From the IMG/VR virus record IMGVR_UViG_3300043444_000203, positions 1-61,639 of that record: a DNA stretch of 61,639 nt; one strand, given 5' to 3'. How positions within the stretch are numbered: position 1 is the first letter of the stretch; each line of letters begins with the position of its first letter. This document shows, piece after piece, positions 8,890-18,769 of the stretch. The notes under the pieces were generated by a model, which had not been told where the DNA came from, did not search any database, and saw nothing but the letters and a program-made list of their open reading frames with translations. The DNA comes from a virus. The position numbers and the translations under genes are program-made.

Positions 8890-9093
8890 TTAATTAATTT
8901 TTTGTGTAATACCGGCTAATGGCGGCTGATTTACCTGACCTTGTACAGGCTGTGCTTGTGGCTGAACTTGTTGCATTAAATTGTCTGTTAGTTTGCGTGA
9001 ATACTTTTGAGGTAATTCATCCAAACCCATAAACAAAATATTCAATTCTTCTGCTGTCACATTCAATGTAAATCGTTTTTCATTCTGTTGCAT
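8890..9093 (-). CDS. small conserved phage protein of unknown function
   Basis: A 67-residue protein with no recognised domain. The first 45 residues look like a short helical module (FTLNVTAEELNILFMGLDEL followed by PQKYSRKL); the rest is a Gln/Pro-rich flexible tail (QPQAQPVQGQVNQPP). It has a strong AAGGAGTT site seven bases before the ATG, supporting that it is real. It lies 15 nt upstream of the dioxygenase gene and just downstream of a fibre gene, so it is probably transcribed with them. Confidence 0.65.
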   Translation of the reverse strand: MQQNEKRFTLNVTAEELNILFMGLDELPQKYSRKLTDNLMQQVQPQAQPVQGQVNQPPLAGITQKIN

Positions 9094-9111
9094 AATAACT
9101 CCTTTGCATCA

Positions 9112-10368
9112 TTATATATTAATGATTTTTTTTATCTCTTCAATCTGTTCTTGTTGTTCTTTGATTGCTTCAATTAAGAACGCAACTAATTTATCGTATG
9201 CTACGGTTTTATATCTGTCGCCTTCTGGTGCTTCAAATATCGAATCAATAACAAGTTCTGGTGCAATTTTTTCAACATCTGTAGAAAGAATACCATAATC
9301 ATACTCACCTGGATGACCAATGACTGAACTTTCGATCCATTTGAATTTTACACCATTCAACTGTTTGATTTTTTCAAGTGCGTTTGTTACAGGAACAATT
9401 TCTTCTTTCAATCTTGGATCAGAATATGCTGTGATGTTACCAGCAGCCGTCATATCACCACTACTCAAATGAGTATACCATCTCCATGATGATGCTGACC
9501 AACCTCCCATGCCCATATAACTATCATTTCTCAAATGTAAATGTGCGCCATAAGTTCCTGAGCAATGAAATGAAATACACGCAACATTACCGTCACCTGT
9601 ACCACCATTATTCATAATCTCTAAGCCGGATTGATTACCGCTTGATACACTACCTGCATATGGTCCAAGTCTTGTGTGTCCCTGTAATTGTGTTGTGCCA
9701 TTAGGATCAACATAATATGATGTATCATTACTATCGTAAAAAATTGGTGCTCTGAATGAACCGTACTCAGCATAAACTGTTCCGCCAAAATATGCGTTAT
9801 TGTTATTAACGTTAATTCTTAAAGGCCAATCACTTACACCAGATGTTGTCCATGATGTGCTATCTGCGGTACCTCTAAGAATGTAAAAATAATCACTATT
9901 CTGGTGAATCATAGACACATAGTTGTTTGTGTCTCTTAAATAAATTGTTGGTGATGCATTTCTGATGTATAAATCAGAACTGTTAGTGCTTGATGCGAAA
10001 TCTGTTCCGGGTCCGGTAGGTCCTGATGGACCAGTTGGTCCTGTTGGTCCGGTAGGACCTGTTGGTCCCGCCGCACCTGTTGCGCCCGTAGGACCGGTAG
10101 GACCTGCGCTTCCGTTTGCACCTGATGGACCAGTTGGTCCGGTTGGTCCCGCAGGTCCTGTGGGCCCTGTAACGCCTGTTGCACCTTGCTCACCTGTCGG
10201 CCCTGTAACGCCTGTTGCTCCGACTGGTCCCGTTGGACCCTGAACACCAGACAATCCTGTTGCACCAACAAGACCAGTGCTTGGACCTACCCATGCACCA
10301 CTTGAATCGACAATCGCCGTATTGCCAACTGTGATACCATTCTTTACAATAAAATTATGATTAGCCAT
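9112..10368 (-). CDS. collagen-like tail fibre with C-terminal S74 chaperone domain
   Basis: A 418-residue fibre. Residues 1-35 form an N-terminal module ([20 protein letters not shown] then SSGAWVGPS) shared almost exactly with two other genes here. About residues 35-120 are Gly-x-y collagen-like repeats of GPTGPTGAT type. A beta-structured body follows, then a peptidase S74 intramolecular chaperone from [13 protein letters not shown] to a coiled-coil end. S74 domains trimerise fibres and release themselves by self-cleavage near the Ser of the Y-S-D segment. There is no clear ribosome binding site. It is probably a receptor-binding or decoration fibre. Confidence 0.85.
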   Translation of the reverse strand: MANHNFIVKNGITVGNTAIVDSSGAWVGPSTGLVGATGLSGVQGPTGPVGATGVTGPTGEQGATGVTGPTGPAGPTGPTGPSGANGSAGPTGPTGATGAAGPTGPTGPTGPTGPSGPTGPGTDFASSTNSSDLYIRNASPTIYLRDTNNYVSMIHQNSDYFYILRGTADSTSWTTSGVSDWPLRINVNNNNAYFGGTVYAEYGSFRAPIFYDSNDTSYYVDPNGTTQLQGHTRLGPYAGSVSSGNQSGLEIMNNGGTGDGNVACISFHCSGTYGAHLHLRNDSYMGMGGWSASSWRWYTHLSSGDMTAAGNITAYSDPRLKEEIVPVTNALEKIKQLNGVKFKWIESSVIGHPGEYDYGILSTDVEKIAPELVIDSIFEAPEGDRYKTVAYDKLVAFLIEAIKEQQEQIEEIKKIINI

Positions 10369-10375
10369 TTTTGTT

Positions 10376-10780
10376 TTATGTTACCCAAGGTAGTGTTGCA
10401 TCTGTCACAGGTGTGATAACATCATCAATTTGTTTTTGTAATTGTGTGTCAATATGTTTTTGATAACCAGGAGATTCTACAACTACAGTATTGATCCAGT
10501 TAATAACAACCTGTTCAGTCAATTCAGCAAAAGGCACAAATAAAGTTCCTTCTGGCATAGTTGTTGATGTGAATGGTGTTGCTCCATTGAATGTTGCTTG
10601 ATTACCATCACCATCTGTTCCAGTCAATTTCCAATATGTTTGAACGACAGCATTTTGATTTGTTGTGTTACCAACAATCTCATCTTTTACTTTTATACCT
10701 GTTACCTCATATGCATATGTGAATGGACTCACATACGATTCTTCAGTTTGTTGAGGCGTAATTTCATTATTTGCTGTCAT
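10376..10780 (-). CDS. small fibre-region protein (paralogue of 10804-11178)
   Basis: A 134-residue protein of unknown function. It shares with its upstream neighbour the layout of a short N-terminal strand, a y-x-G-T-D-x-x-G-x-x-x-x-F central block, then F-V/I-P-F/Y-x-x-x-T-E-x-x-V-x-x-W-I, and a LPW ending. Such proteins occur next to fibre genes in freshwater and marine phages and may be fibre-assembly or attachment partners. That role is inference from position. The spacer to the next collagen-like fibre gene is 7 nt. Confidence 0.65.
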   Translation of the reverse strand: MTANNEITPQQTEESYVSPFTYAYEVTGIKVKDEIVGNTTNQNAVVQTYWKLTGTDGDGNQATFNGATPFTSTTMPEGTLFVPFAELTEQVVINWINTVVVESPGYQKHIDTQLQKQIDDVITPVTDATLPWVT

Positions 10781-10803
10781 TAATTTTCCTATAATCTTTG
10801 ATA

Positions 10804-11178
10804 TTATTCAATTTGCCATGGTAGATAATTTTTATTATCGCCAGTTTGATTTAATTTTGCAGAAATTATTTCCTGAAAAGTATTAATAGTTTCTGTTGGT
10901 ATATTATCTTGAATCCAAGTCATCACTTGTTCTTCTGTAATATCATCATAAGGAATAAAATTATCAGCATCCAAAACCGAAGGAATAGTTTTTGTTCCTT
11001 CAGAATCTTGAAAAGTGTGTTCAACCAATTGAAATGGTACCACACCTTGACAAAAAGATGACCTACCATTTTCATCCGTTCCAACATAATCGAAATGTAT
11101 GTGTGAAACTGCATCTTGGATATTTCCAACAGTTTGACTATTAATCTGTCTGATGACGAAACTATATTGTATACTCAT
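10804..11178 (-). CDS. small fibre-region protein (paralogue of 10376-10780)
   Basis: A 124-residue protein with the same pattern as its downstream neighbour: [13 protein letters not shown] in the middle, then [16 protein letters not shown] and a terminal LPW. The ATG overlaps the stop of the upstream S74 fibre gene (ATGA), so the two are co-translated. No catalytic motif is visible. The pairing with collagen-like fibre genes suggests a fibre partner; function unknown. Confidence 0.65.
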   Translation of the reverse strand: MSIQYSFVIRQINSQTVGNIQDAVSHIHFDYVGTDENGRSSFCQGVVPFQLVEHTFQDSEGTKTIPSVLDADNFIPYDDITEEQVMTWIQDNIPTETINTFQEIISAKLNQTGDNKNYLPWQIE

Positions 11179-12257
11179 TTATTTGCTTTCAAATAATCAA
11201 TCTCATTTTCTAAAACTTCAATCTTTTGCTTCATCTCTTTGAATGCTTCAATGAAAAGACCAGCAAAATTTCCATACTGAACACCATACTCATCAACATC
11301 TTTCGCATATGTTACAACTTCAGGAAGAACTTCATTCACCTCTTGTGCAATAACACCTAGTTGTCTTTTCTCAGTATCAATTTTTTCATCGTGTGAATCG
11401 TTTCTATGGTAATACACACCACGCAGTTTTGAAATTTTATCTAATGCATTATCAACTGTAATTATGTTTGTCTTTTTTCTAGCATCAGAATATGCTGTGA
11501 TGTTACCAGTTGCATATATTCCACCATCAACATACACTCTATAAGATGAACTTGTCGATGATGTTCCTACGCCCAAGCAAGCGTTACCTACTAACCAATA
11601 GTAAATCCAATAAGAATAGTTATATAAGCCACCATTACCTGATGTGTCGAACATACCAATAGTAGCACGACCAGCACTAGCCATTCTAATACCAGTGTAA
11701 CTATTTTTATATCCGTCAACCTGAAATTGACCATATGTATCACCGTTTGCATATAGGTGAGGCGCTCCAGAAAATCCTGTGCTAGGCCAGTATAAACCAT
11801 AAGTTCCGTTAAACTGTAACCAAGTGTTTACTTGATAATATGACTGACCAACTTTATTCAAATAGTTTGTTGTATCACTTGGGCCAGTCGGACCCGTTGG
11901 TCCTGTGGGTCCCGTTGGTCCGGTAGGACCTGTTGGTCCCGCACTTCCAGAAGGTCCAGTTAATCCAGTTGCACCAGTCGGACCGGTAGGTCCAGCAGGA
12001 CCAGTGGGTCCTGTCGGACCAGATGGACCAGTAACACCGGTAGGACCTGTGGGTCCTGTAACGCCTGTTGCACCTTGACCGCCTGTTGGACCTGCTGTTC
12101 CTGTTGCACCAACACCACCGTTTGGTCCGGTAGGTCCTGTTAAACCAGTAGCCCCAACAAGACCACTACTTGGTCCTATCCATGCGCCACTTGAATCTAC
12201 AATGTTTGTAGATCCAACTGTGATGCCATTCTTTACGATGAAGTTGTGATTAGCCAT
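11175..12257 (-). CDS. collagen-like tail fibre with S74-type chaperone end
   Basis: A 360-residue fibre. Its first 33 residues nearly repeat those of the genes at 9112 and 18770 ([20 protein letters not shown]). Collagen-like Gly-x-y repeats cover about residues 34-130. The C-terminus has the S74 features [29 protein letters not shown] and a terminal coiled coil ([18 protein letters not shown]). Relative to the 9112 gene the body between collagen and chaperone is different, so the pair looks like two alternative tips on one base. It overlaps the downstream 124-aa gene and abuts the upstream 82-aa gene. Confidence 0.83.
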   Translation of the reverse strand: MANHNFIVKNGITVGSTNIVDSSGAWIGPSSGLVGATGLTGPTGPNGGVGATGTAGPTGGQGATGVTGPTGPTGVTGPSGPTGPTGPAGPTGPTGATGLTGPSGSAGPTGPTGPTGPTGPTGPTGPSDTTNYLNKVGQSYYQVNTWLQFNGTYGLYWPSTGFSGAPHLYANGDTYGQFQVDGYKNSYTGIRMASAGRATIGMFDTSGNGGLYNYSYWIYYWLVGNACLGVGTSSTSSSYRVYVDGGIYATGNITAYSDARKKTNIITVDNALDKISKLRGVYYHRNDSHDEKIDTEKRQLGVIAQEVNEVLPEVVTYAKDVDEYGVQYGNFAGLFIEAFKEMKQKIEVLENEIDYLKANK

Positions 12258-12505
12258 TATCTAAGTTCTGTTTGTATTTGACTGTTATATGCATCAATTA
12301 CTTCTTGTGTCCAAGCGGCGTTGCAGATTGCAACAACATTTGCTGGTTCACCTGTCAAATCTTGACCAGGTGTTAATGATGTGCGATGAAAAGTTTTGCT
12401 GATTTCGTTACCGTCTTCCATGATGCGTGTTGCTTCACGATAGAGAACGATACCGTTCTCAGTTACTGTAATTTGGTCAATATTGGTTGTTTTTGTTAAT
12501 GACAT
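12257..12505 (-). CDS. small conserved fibre-region protein
   Basis: An 82-residue protein reading [20 protein letters not shown] at the start, then [19 protein letters not shown] and a helical end with [12 protein letters not shown]. This pattern recurs in small proteins beside tail-fibre genes of aquatic phages. No enzymatic motif is seen. Its stop shares a base with the ATG of the downstream S74 fibre (TAATG), which suggests coupled translation. Confidence 0.65.
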   Translation of the reverse strand: MSLTKTTNIDQITVTENGIVLYREATRIMEDGNEISKTFHRTSLTPGQDLTGEPANVVAICNAAWTQEVIDAYNSQIQTELR

Positions 12506-12516
12506 ATAATTTCCTG

Positions 12517-13521
12517 TTAAGCAGTTGTTTCGTACATGAACTGTCCCAAAATGTACATATTTCCGCCTGTATATCCACTTCTACCATTGCCTGCAAAATA
12601 AGACATACTTGCGAAAGTGCCGTTATAATTATTTTGTGCAACAATAAGACTTGTATTACCATTAGAACCAATAACATGAAAAGCGTTTGATGCTGTTGGT
12701 GACGCAGTACCCTTCATTCTTTCTGTCATAATACTTGCAGAGCCTCCTTCATAATCGGAACCAAGAACATTTGCTACTGTAAAAGGTAAATTTGTAATCA
12801 ACATAACAGAAGAGTCTTGTGTTGTATCTGAGGAAGAAACTATGATAGCAAACGATAAATGAACATATTTTCCAATCTTTTGATATTTACCATATCTGCC
12901 AGGATAACTTACTGTACCAAGTAAATTCAGAGATGGTGTCCAAGTTCCCTCTTCATAATCGTCCAGAGTGTTTGCATCAGTTGATGCTGATTGGGTTAAT
13001 GGGAATGTAATACCAACTCCTGATGCTGATGCACCTCCTCTTAGTGCTACAGCCCCGGATGAATTGATGCCAAGACTTACCGCACCAGAAGAAACATCAA
13101 CTAAACGCAAAGATGGTGTTGATGAATTACCAAACACATCCATGTACCAAGCAGTAGCGTTGTCGGTACTTCTAGCAAGACTTAATTGACCACCCTCAGA
13201 ACTAGAATCTATTCTACCTGCTCTGATTTCACCGCCTTGAACATCTAGTTTGATGCCGGAACCAGCGGAAGATGCACCGATAGCAACACTCCCTGCGGTG
13301 TAATATGTATCGGATCCACTAAGTGACCATGGTGATGCACCAGTTGCACCTTGTGCGCCTGTTGGTCCAGTAGGTCCTGTTGGACCCGTAGGACCAGTAA
13401 TACCAGTGGCACCATTAGTACCGTTTGTTCCAGATGGACCAGTTAATCCAGTTGCACCAGTTAAACCAGTAGCGCCTGTTGCACCCGAAACTGTATTAGT
13501 GATAATTGAAGATAGTAACAT
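12517..13521 (-). CDS. collagen-like tail fibre/structural protein
   Basis: A 334-residue protein. Residues 1-60 are collagen-like ([17 protein letters not shown] type repeats). The body is beta-rich with an attachment-like segment near residues 170-200 ([18 protein letters not shown]), a pattern found in many phage and prophage fibre proteins, followed by a region typical of trimeric receptor-binding tips. It lacks the [10 protein letters not shown] module and the S74 end of its neighbours. No ribosome binding site is evident; instead AATAAATA lies five bases before the ATG. Confidence 0.72.
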   Translation of the reverse strand: MLLSSIITNTVSGATGATGLTGATGLTGPSGTNGTNGATGITGPTGPTGPTGPTGAQGATGASPWSLSGSDTYYTAGSVAIGASSAGSGIKLDVQGGEIRAGRIDSSSEGGQLSLARSTDNATAWYMDVFGNSSTPSLRLVDVSSGAVSLGINSSGAVALRGGASASGVGITFPLTQSASTDANTLDDYEEGTWTPSLNLLGTVSYPGRYGKYQKIGKYVHLSFAIIVSSSDTTQDSSVMLITNLPFTVANVLGSDYEGGSASIMTERMKGTASPTASNAFHVIGSNGNTSLIVAQNNYNGTFASMSYFAGNGRSGYTGGNMYILGQFMYETTA

Positions 13522-13526
13522 TCAGT

Positions 13527-13534
13527 TATTTATT
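13527..13534 (-). promoter_or_regulatory. AATAAATA element 5 nt before a fibre start codon
   Basis: The minus strand reads AATAAATA, then five bases, then ATG, with no purine-rich ribosome binding site between. If it is a late promoter, transcription would begin at the start codon. See the finding on possible leaderless late messages. Confidence 0.35.
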
Positions 13535-16500
13535 TCTCAGAAAGTGGAGTTGCTGGTACTGTAAAGTTTGTTGTGTAACGAGCATAACCTTTTGTGATAC
13601 GCAAATCTGCCAAATAACCTAAGTAGTATCCGTTGGTCTGTGGATCTTGTCCGATAGTCAATCCGTTTGCTGTACCATTATAGTTTGTTGTGTCTGATGT
13701 TGCTGTTCCTTGAACTTGTCCATTAAAATAAAAATTCATAGAACTTGATGAACGAACGATAGCAACATGCACCCAAGCATTATTCAAGTAACTAGACATT
13801 GATTGTGTTTTCAAGTTGGATGCATTATATGCACTTTGCCAATATAAAGTTCCACCAACTAACAATAATGCCCAGTAGCCAGAACCGGTTGTCGCTGATG
13901 TAATTAAACCTGCTGATGTATCCGTTGTCTTCATCCAGAATTCAATAGTGAAGTCACCAGTACCAAAACTCAAATTTGGCGATGCAGGAATAATAAGTTT
14001 GCCTGATGAACCATCAAAATAATAACTCTGACTTGTTGACGCATAAGGTGTTGTATTCGATGTTACTCTAACAGCACCGGATGTTTCGATTGTTAAACCT
14101 CTTGTTGCATCAATAACACCGCCTAATGAACCAGGCAAAAACAAATTAGAAATGACTGTGTTTGCACCTACAGTTGTTGCAGGTAAAAGTGGTGACACTG
14201 GTGGAACAAAATTACTTCTGTATAATGCTGTGCCCTTAATTATTTGAACATCAGAGATATAACCAGGGAATACTTCACTTCCTCCGTTAGATGCTCCACC
14301 GATACCAAATGTTCCACTAGACACAGATGTTGTATAGTTTGCTAATGATGTTCCTTGTTTGATACCATTCAAATACATTGTTACAGTATTGCTATTGTCA
14401 ACATCTTTAACTATGGCGAAATGATACCATTGATTTGCTACGATTGCGTTTGCACCAGTTGAAATGGCTACCCCACCAGTGAGATAGAACTCTAAATAGT
14501 TTGAGTTATTTCTCAATAAGAATTGTGTTGTGCCACCATTCCATCCATCCAAAATAACTTTAGTGAATGCACCAACTGATGTTTGATAGAACCAACCTTG
14601 AATGGTCCAACTGTAACCTGTACCTGCGATACCAGCAGATGCGGGACAAACCAAATAATCACCTGAACCATCGAAGTACATAGAACCACCAAAAGTTGTG
14701 GGATAATATGGGACTTTTGTTGTATTTGTTTGACCAAATGGATTGAACACTCTTGGTTTAGTATCACCAACAGCAGTTAATGTGAAATAGTTTGTGCTGT
14801 TATCAATTATTGTTGATGATTGGCAAGTTAACAAAGATGTGTTTGCAATTGCAGTTAATGGTGTTGTGCTTGGTGTAAAATTTGAGGTGTATACTGCTGT
14901 TCCGTTTACTGCTCTAACATTAGAAATATAACCTGCAAAAGCTAAAGTTCCAGCCGTAGCAGATTGACCACCTATTGTTACTGTTCCTCCAATTGTAGAT
15001 GAATCTGTTGCAGTAGCAATATTTGTTCCATCAACATAAACAGTCACGGTACTACCACTTCTCACAACTGCAAAATGATGCCACGCATTATTAGTAACCG
15101 TTGTAGTTGGGGATATTGTTGTACCGGCTATCACTCTAACTCGTTGTCCCGGATTATCATTGTGTGCGTATTGAAGATATAAATTAGTTCCGGCAGCGAA
15201 TAGAGAGGGAAAATTTTGTATCTGAGTTGTTGCGTAGAACCAAAGTTCAACTGTGTAATTACCAGTAAATGATATTGAAGAAGTAGTTAATTGGTCTCCA
15301 CTACCATCAAAATAAACACTATAACTTGTCGGAACACTTGTTACACCAACAAACGGAGCAAATGCACGAACTGACACATCACCGTTTTTGGTAATGGTGA
15401 GGTTGTTGATTGATTCATCAATCAATCTATTGTCTTGACATGTTAATAAACTTGTATTCGCAACAGGTGACAACGGCTCAGTTGGTGGCGTAAATGTTGC
15501 TGTGTATAGTGAAGTGCCTTTGATATATCTAAAATTGCTGATGTAACAATTACTATTATTTCCAATAGTATATGCATTACCACCAAACCCACGACTTGTG
15601 CTATCAGTATATGTGCCTGATTGAAGAACACCATTAACGAATAATCTGTTGACACCACTTGTTCTAGTGTGTGCTAAATGATACCATTGACCAGCAACCA
15701 GTGTTGTGTCTCCTGTTAAATAGTCACCTACGTTGGCTATATTCAATTTGAATTTATATGGTGCTGACCATGTATTACCGGCTGCATTGGCGGCATAAAG
15801 TCCATAACTATTCTGACCTGCGGCACCTTGTCCACAAATATTTTGATAACCAGTTGTAGGCATGGAATTCCAATATATCCACATTTCGGTTGTGAAATCA
15901 CCAGTAGCATCTAACTGACTTCCTGTTGTTGGAATACTCAAGAAGTCACCGCTGCCATCAAAGTAATTACTCCATTTAGCACCATATGGACTAAATGCAC
16001 CGTTAGTAACGTTTCCGTTTCTAGTAATTAATGCATTGAAACAAGATTCATCTTTGAAATTACTGTTGTTATGACTACCATCAGTTTGTAATGTCAACAA
16101 TTGTGTATTAGCAACCGCTGTTAGTGGTGCTGTTGGTGGTGCTGTATTTGATGTGTATAGTGCAGTATTAGCAACCAATCTTACATCCGATATATAACCG
16201 TTCCACAATTCAGTTGAATTGTGAATTGACCTACCAAGATTTGATGATGTTATCGAAAGACTGTATGTAGAATTGAATCTCGTTGCTTCAACACCATTAA
16301 AGTAAATAATAACCACACCGTTTGTTCTAACCATTGCAACATGTGTCCAAACATTTAATGGAATACGGTCAGGCAAAGAGAATGAATATGCTGTTGAACC
16401 AATGTAAACACCTATTACGGTGGTTTCCCAACGCACCAAGATACCAGTTGTGTAATGATTGAAACTAAAGAATGTTTGATATGATGTTGTTGCTGTTCTA

Positions 16501-18437
16501 TAAACCCATCCCTCAAGTGTGAAATCGTTGGTACCAATATTAATTGCACCTGTTGATGCAATGTTTAGATAGTCACCTGTGCCATCAAAGTATCCACTAC
16601 CATATGTCGAATGACTTGTATTTGCTACAAATGGATGTGCTGGATTTACAGTAACATCACCGCTTCTGGTAAGTGTGAAGTTATTGGTAGACCTATCAAG
16701 AAAACGATTATCTTGACAAGTCAATAATTGTGTATTGGCAATCGCAGTTAATGGTGCTGTTGGTGAAGTAAAGTATTTTACGCCAACACTGGTTCCTGAG
16801 TATAATGCGCTACCTTTAACGACACGGAAATTACTAATATGTCCATTCATAATATATGATGCACTATATCCATTTCCTACAGAAAATGTTGAAGATGATA
16901 GTGTAGAGGTTACTAATGTTCCTGAACCTATTAATTTACCATCTAAGTAAAAATAACCATTACCAGTATTAAATACTATCGCATAATGTTGCCATTTTCC
17001 GATAATCGGTGTGTTGCTTGTATCAAACCCGACAACAAAAACGTTTCTATCTGTTCCTGACGCACTTTTTAATACCCAGCGACTTCCATCAATTAATAAA
17101 GAATAACCATTTGATAATGTTCCATAACCAAAAAAACCAATACCACTAGTTAAAGCCGCAGCCGCACATGCCCAAAATTCAATGGTCATGCTGGATGAAT
17201 TATCATTATTGAATGTTGAACCTGCTCCAGTAAATGATAAGTAATCACCACTACCATCAAAGTAGTTACTGTAATATCCTTGTTGATATGGATTAAAGTT
17301 ACTAGCACGAGTATCGCCGAGTGGAATAATCTCAAACTTGTTAGTGCTATTATCATTAATGAAACTTGGTACCTGTACTGTTGTTTTTGCACTCAATAAT
17401 AATGAGACATAACTGAAATACACATCGCCCAAATTGATTACCCAAGAAACATAACGCTTTGCTGTTCTATTTGTTGTGTTTGCTGTTGCAGTCAACTCAG
17501 TGTACAGAATTTCTTGTGTTGTTGGTGTTCCAGATATTGTATTACCACTTAATGTCACGCCAGTTGGTAATGTGTTCGCTGTATATGTTATTGTTTTACC
17601 TGTCGCAGATGTTGCAGAAAGTGTGACATTTGACATTAGTGATCCACCATCCAATGTAATGGTGGAATTGTTAGCGGGTGAACTCCATGAAACAACATCC
17701 GATAGAATCGTTAAACTAAATGAACGTGTACTATCTTGACCTTGTGCATCTTTAACATTGACAACAAATGAATATGTGTTGCTTGCGTTTTCTACATCTG
17801 ATGTTCCAGAGATTACACCGTTGGATGACAATGTAGCATTTGGTGGTAATGAGCCAGAATACAAACTGTAAACAAGTGGTGCATCACCAGTAGCAACAAC
17901 GGATTGTGTGTAGTCGTTTGTTTCGTATACTGTGCCAAGTGAACCAGCGGATGTGGTATATGCAGGGAAATTAGAAACACCAAGATTCAAGTAGATAGCA
18001 CCATTACCATCTGAATTAAATACCATCAAATTATATGTGCCAGCAACTGTTGCTGGAGTGGTAACTCTTAACTCAGTTGAACTAATGAATGTAGTAGTTA
18101 CTGAAGAACCATTCAAATAAACTGCACAACCAGAAGCAAAACCTGTGCCTACAATTTTTAAGTAACCACCAGCAGGATCAAGTGCTGTATCATCAAGTGT
18201 AGTAAAGTTTGAATCTGTTACGAACACATTGGTAACTTTAACACTAGAAAGCGTACTTGTTGATTGTGACGATGTTTGACCTGCTTGAACGATTTGTGTT
18301 TGAACAACCGTGTTTGCTGTTATACCGCCGCCAGATAAAGTTGGTCCAAGACCTCCGATTGGAGGAAGAACAACAATCGAACTTGCTACGGTACTTTGTG
18401 CTGATGAACGTCTAGCACTTGATGTACGAAAACCCAT
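13530..18437 (-). CDS. giant adhesin-like fibre with IPT/Ig modules and six LamG repeats
   Basis: A 1635-residue multidomain protein. After a Ser-rich start, an IPT/TIG-like domain (about residues 68-155) is followed by putative Ig/He_PIG cadherin-like modules (about 160-335, with SLPPNATLSSNGVISG and TLPTGVTLSGNTISG). Then come six LamG/concanavalin-like repeats, each opening with YFDGSGDYL or a variant, continuing with FTIEFW-like and W.H.A.V-like strands, and closing with GYISDVRxVKGTALY...PLTAIANT. LamG folds bind glycans or proteins. It is probably a long host-surface-binding fibre or a baseplate-attached decoration. It abuts the gene upstream at base 18437 and sits in a block of modular fibre genes. 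Confidence 0.8.
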   Translation of the reverse strand: MGFRTSSARRSSAQSTVASSIVVLPPIGGLGPTLSGGGITANTVVQTQIVQAGQTSSQSTSTLSSVKVTNVFVTDSNFTTLDDTALDPAGGYLKIVGTGFASGCAVYLNGSSVTTTFISSTELRVTTPATVAGTYNLMVFNSDGNGAIYLNLGVSNFPAYTTSAGSLGTVYETNDYTQSVVATGDAPLVYSLYSGSLPPNATLSSNGVISGTSDVENASNTYSFVVNVKDAQGQDSTRSFSLTILSDVVSWSSPANNSTITLDGGSLMSNVTLSATSATGKTITYTANTLPTGVTLSGNTISGTPTTQEILYTELTATANTTNRTAKRYVSWVINLGDVYFSYVSLLLSAKTTVQVPSFINDNSTNKFEIIPLGDTRASNFNPYQQGYYSNYFDGSGDYLSFTGAGSTFNNDNSSSMTIEFWACAAAALTSGIGFFGYGTLSNGYSLLIDGSRWVLKSASGTDRNVFVVGFDTSNTPIIGKWQHYAIVFNTGNGYFYLDGKLIGSGTLVTSTLSSSTFSVGNGYSASYIMNGHISNFRVVKGSALYSGTSVGVKYFTSPTAPLTAIANTQLLTCQDNRFLDRSTNNFTLTRSGDVTVNPAHPFVANTSHSTYGSGYFDGTGDYLNIASTGAINIGTNDFTLEGWVYRTATTSYQTFFSFNHYTTGILVRWETTVIGVYIGSTAYSFSLPDRIPLNVWTHVAMVRTNGVVIIYFNGVEATRFNSTYSLSITSSNLGRSIHNSTELWNGYISDVRLVANTALYTSNTAPPTAPLTAVANTQLLTLQTDGSHNNSNFKDESCFNALITRNGNVTNGAFSPYGAKWSNYFDGSGDFLSIPTTGSQLDATGDFTTEMWIYWNSMPTTGYQNICGQGAAGQNSYGLYAANAAGNTWSAPYKFKLNIANVGDYLTGDTTLVAGQWYHLAHTRTSGVNRLFVNGVLQSGTYTDSTSRGFGGNAYTIGNNSNCYISNFRYIKGTSLYTATFTPPTEPLSPVANTSLLTCQDNRLIDESINNLTITKNGDVSVRAFAPFVGVTSVPTSYSVYFDGSGDQLTTSSISFTGNYTVELWFYATTQIQNFPSLFAAGTNLYLQYAHNDNPGQRVRVIAGTTISPTTTVTNNAWHHFAVVRSGSTVTVYVDGTNIATATDSSTIGGTVTIGGQSATAGTLAFAGYISNVRAVNGTAVYTSNFTPSTTPLTAIANTSLLTCQSSTIIDNSTNYFTLTAVGDTKPRVFNPFGQTNTTKVPYYPTTFGGSMYFDGSGDYLVCPASAGIAGTGYSWTIQGWFYQTSVGAFTKVILDGWNGGTTQFLLRNNSNYLEFYLTGGVAISTGANAIVANQWYHFAIVKDVDNSNTVTMYLNGIKQGTSLANYTTSVSSGTFGIGGASNGGSEVFPGYISDVQIIKGTALYRSNFVPPVSPLLPATTVGANTVISNLFLPGSLGGVIDATRGLTIETSGAVRVTSNTTPYASTSQSYYFDGSSGKLIIPASPNLSFGTGDFTIEFWMKTTDTSAGLITSATTGSGYWALLLVGGTLYWQSAYNASNLKTQSMSSYLNNAWVHVAIVRSSSSMNFYFNGQVQGTATSDTTNYNGTANGLTIGQDPQTNGYYLGYLADLRITKGYARYTTNFTVPATPLSEK

Positions 18438-18766
18438 TAACTAATCTCACTACCAAATAAAGAAAATGCAAGAAGACTTGAACTAGAATTTACAGAAACA
18501 ACATCGTTTGCTGATAATGTCAAACCAATAGTTGCTGTGATTGTATCATTACCAGGTATTGGTGTGTTGTAATTCAAATAATGTTTATTTGCAATTTCTT
18601 CACCAGAAGGTCTAACTGCTACTCTAAATGTTGCGGCGTTTGCATCAATATTACAAATTGCAATAGTGCTTGAAACTGAATTCGCACCCACTGGTACAGT
18701 GTATAGTGTTGTTAATGTATTCGCTGTAGGATTACTTTGTCCTAAAACTTTGTATGTTGTTGCCAT
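18437..18766 (-). CDS. small beta-sandwich structural protein, fibre region
   Basis: A 109-residue protein (TTYKVLGQSNPTANTLTTLY at the start, AICNIDANAATFRVAVRPSG in the middle). It resembles small virion-associated beta proteins found beside fibre genes in many phages, which have an A-N-x-x-x-x-L-Y-T-V-P start and an I-x-x-x-N-x-x-x-x-x-x-x-x-R-V block. No catalytic residues are visible. It is translated just before the LamG giant, sharing one base with it. Function unknown; a fibre tip or decoration is plausible. Confidence 0.65.
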   Translation of the reverse strand: MATTYKVLGQSNPTANTLTTLYTVPVGANSVSSTIAICNIDANAATFRVAVRPSGEEIANKHYLNYNTPIPGNDTITATIGLTLSANDVVSVNSSSSLLAFSLFGSEIS

Positions 18767-18769
18767 ATA

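Noticed and set aside
9965-10243. Plus-strand frame rich in Gly-Pro-Val repeats
   Set aside because: It is the mirror of the collagen-like repeats of the minus-strand fibre gene; no ribosome binding site.
9900-12160. Short tandem DNA repeats considered as a CRISPR array
   Set aside because: The repeats are in-frame Gly-x-y codons without unique spacers of constant length.
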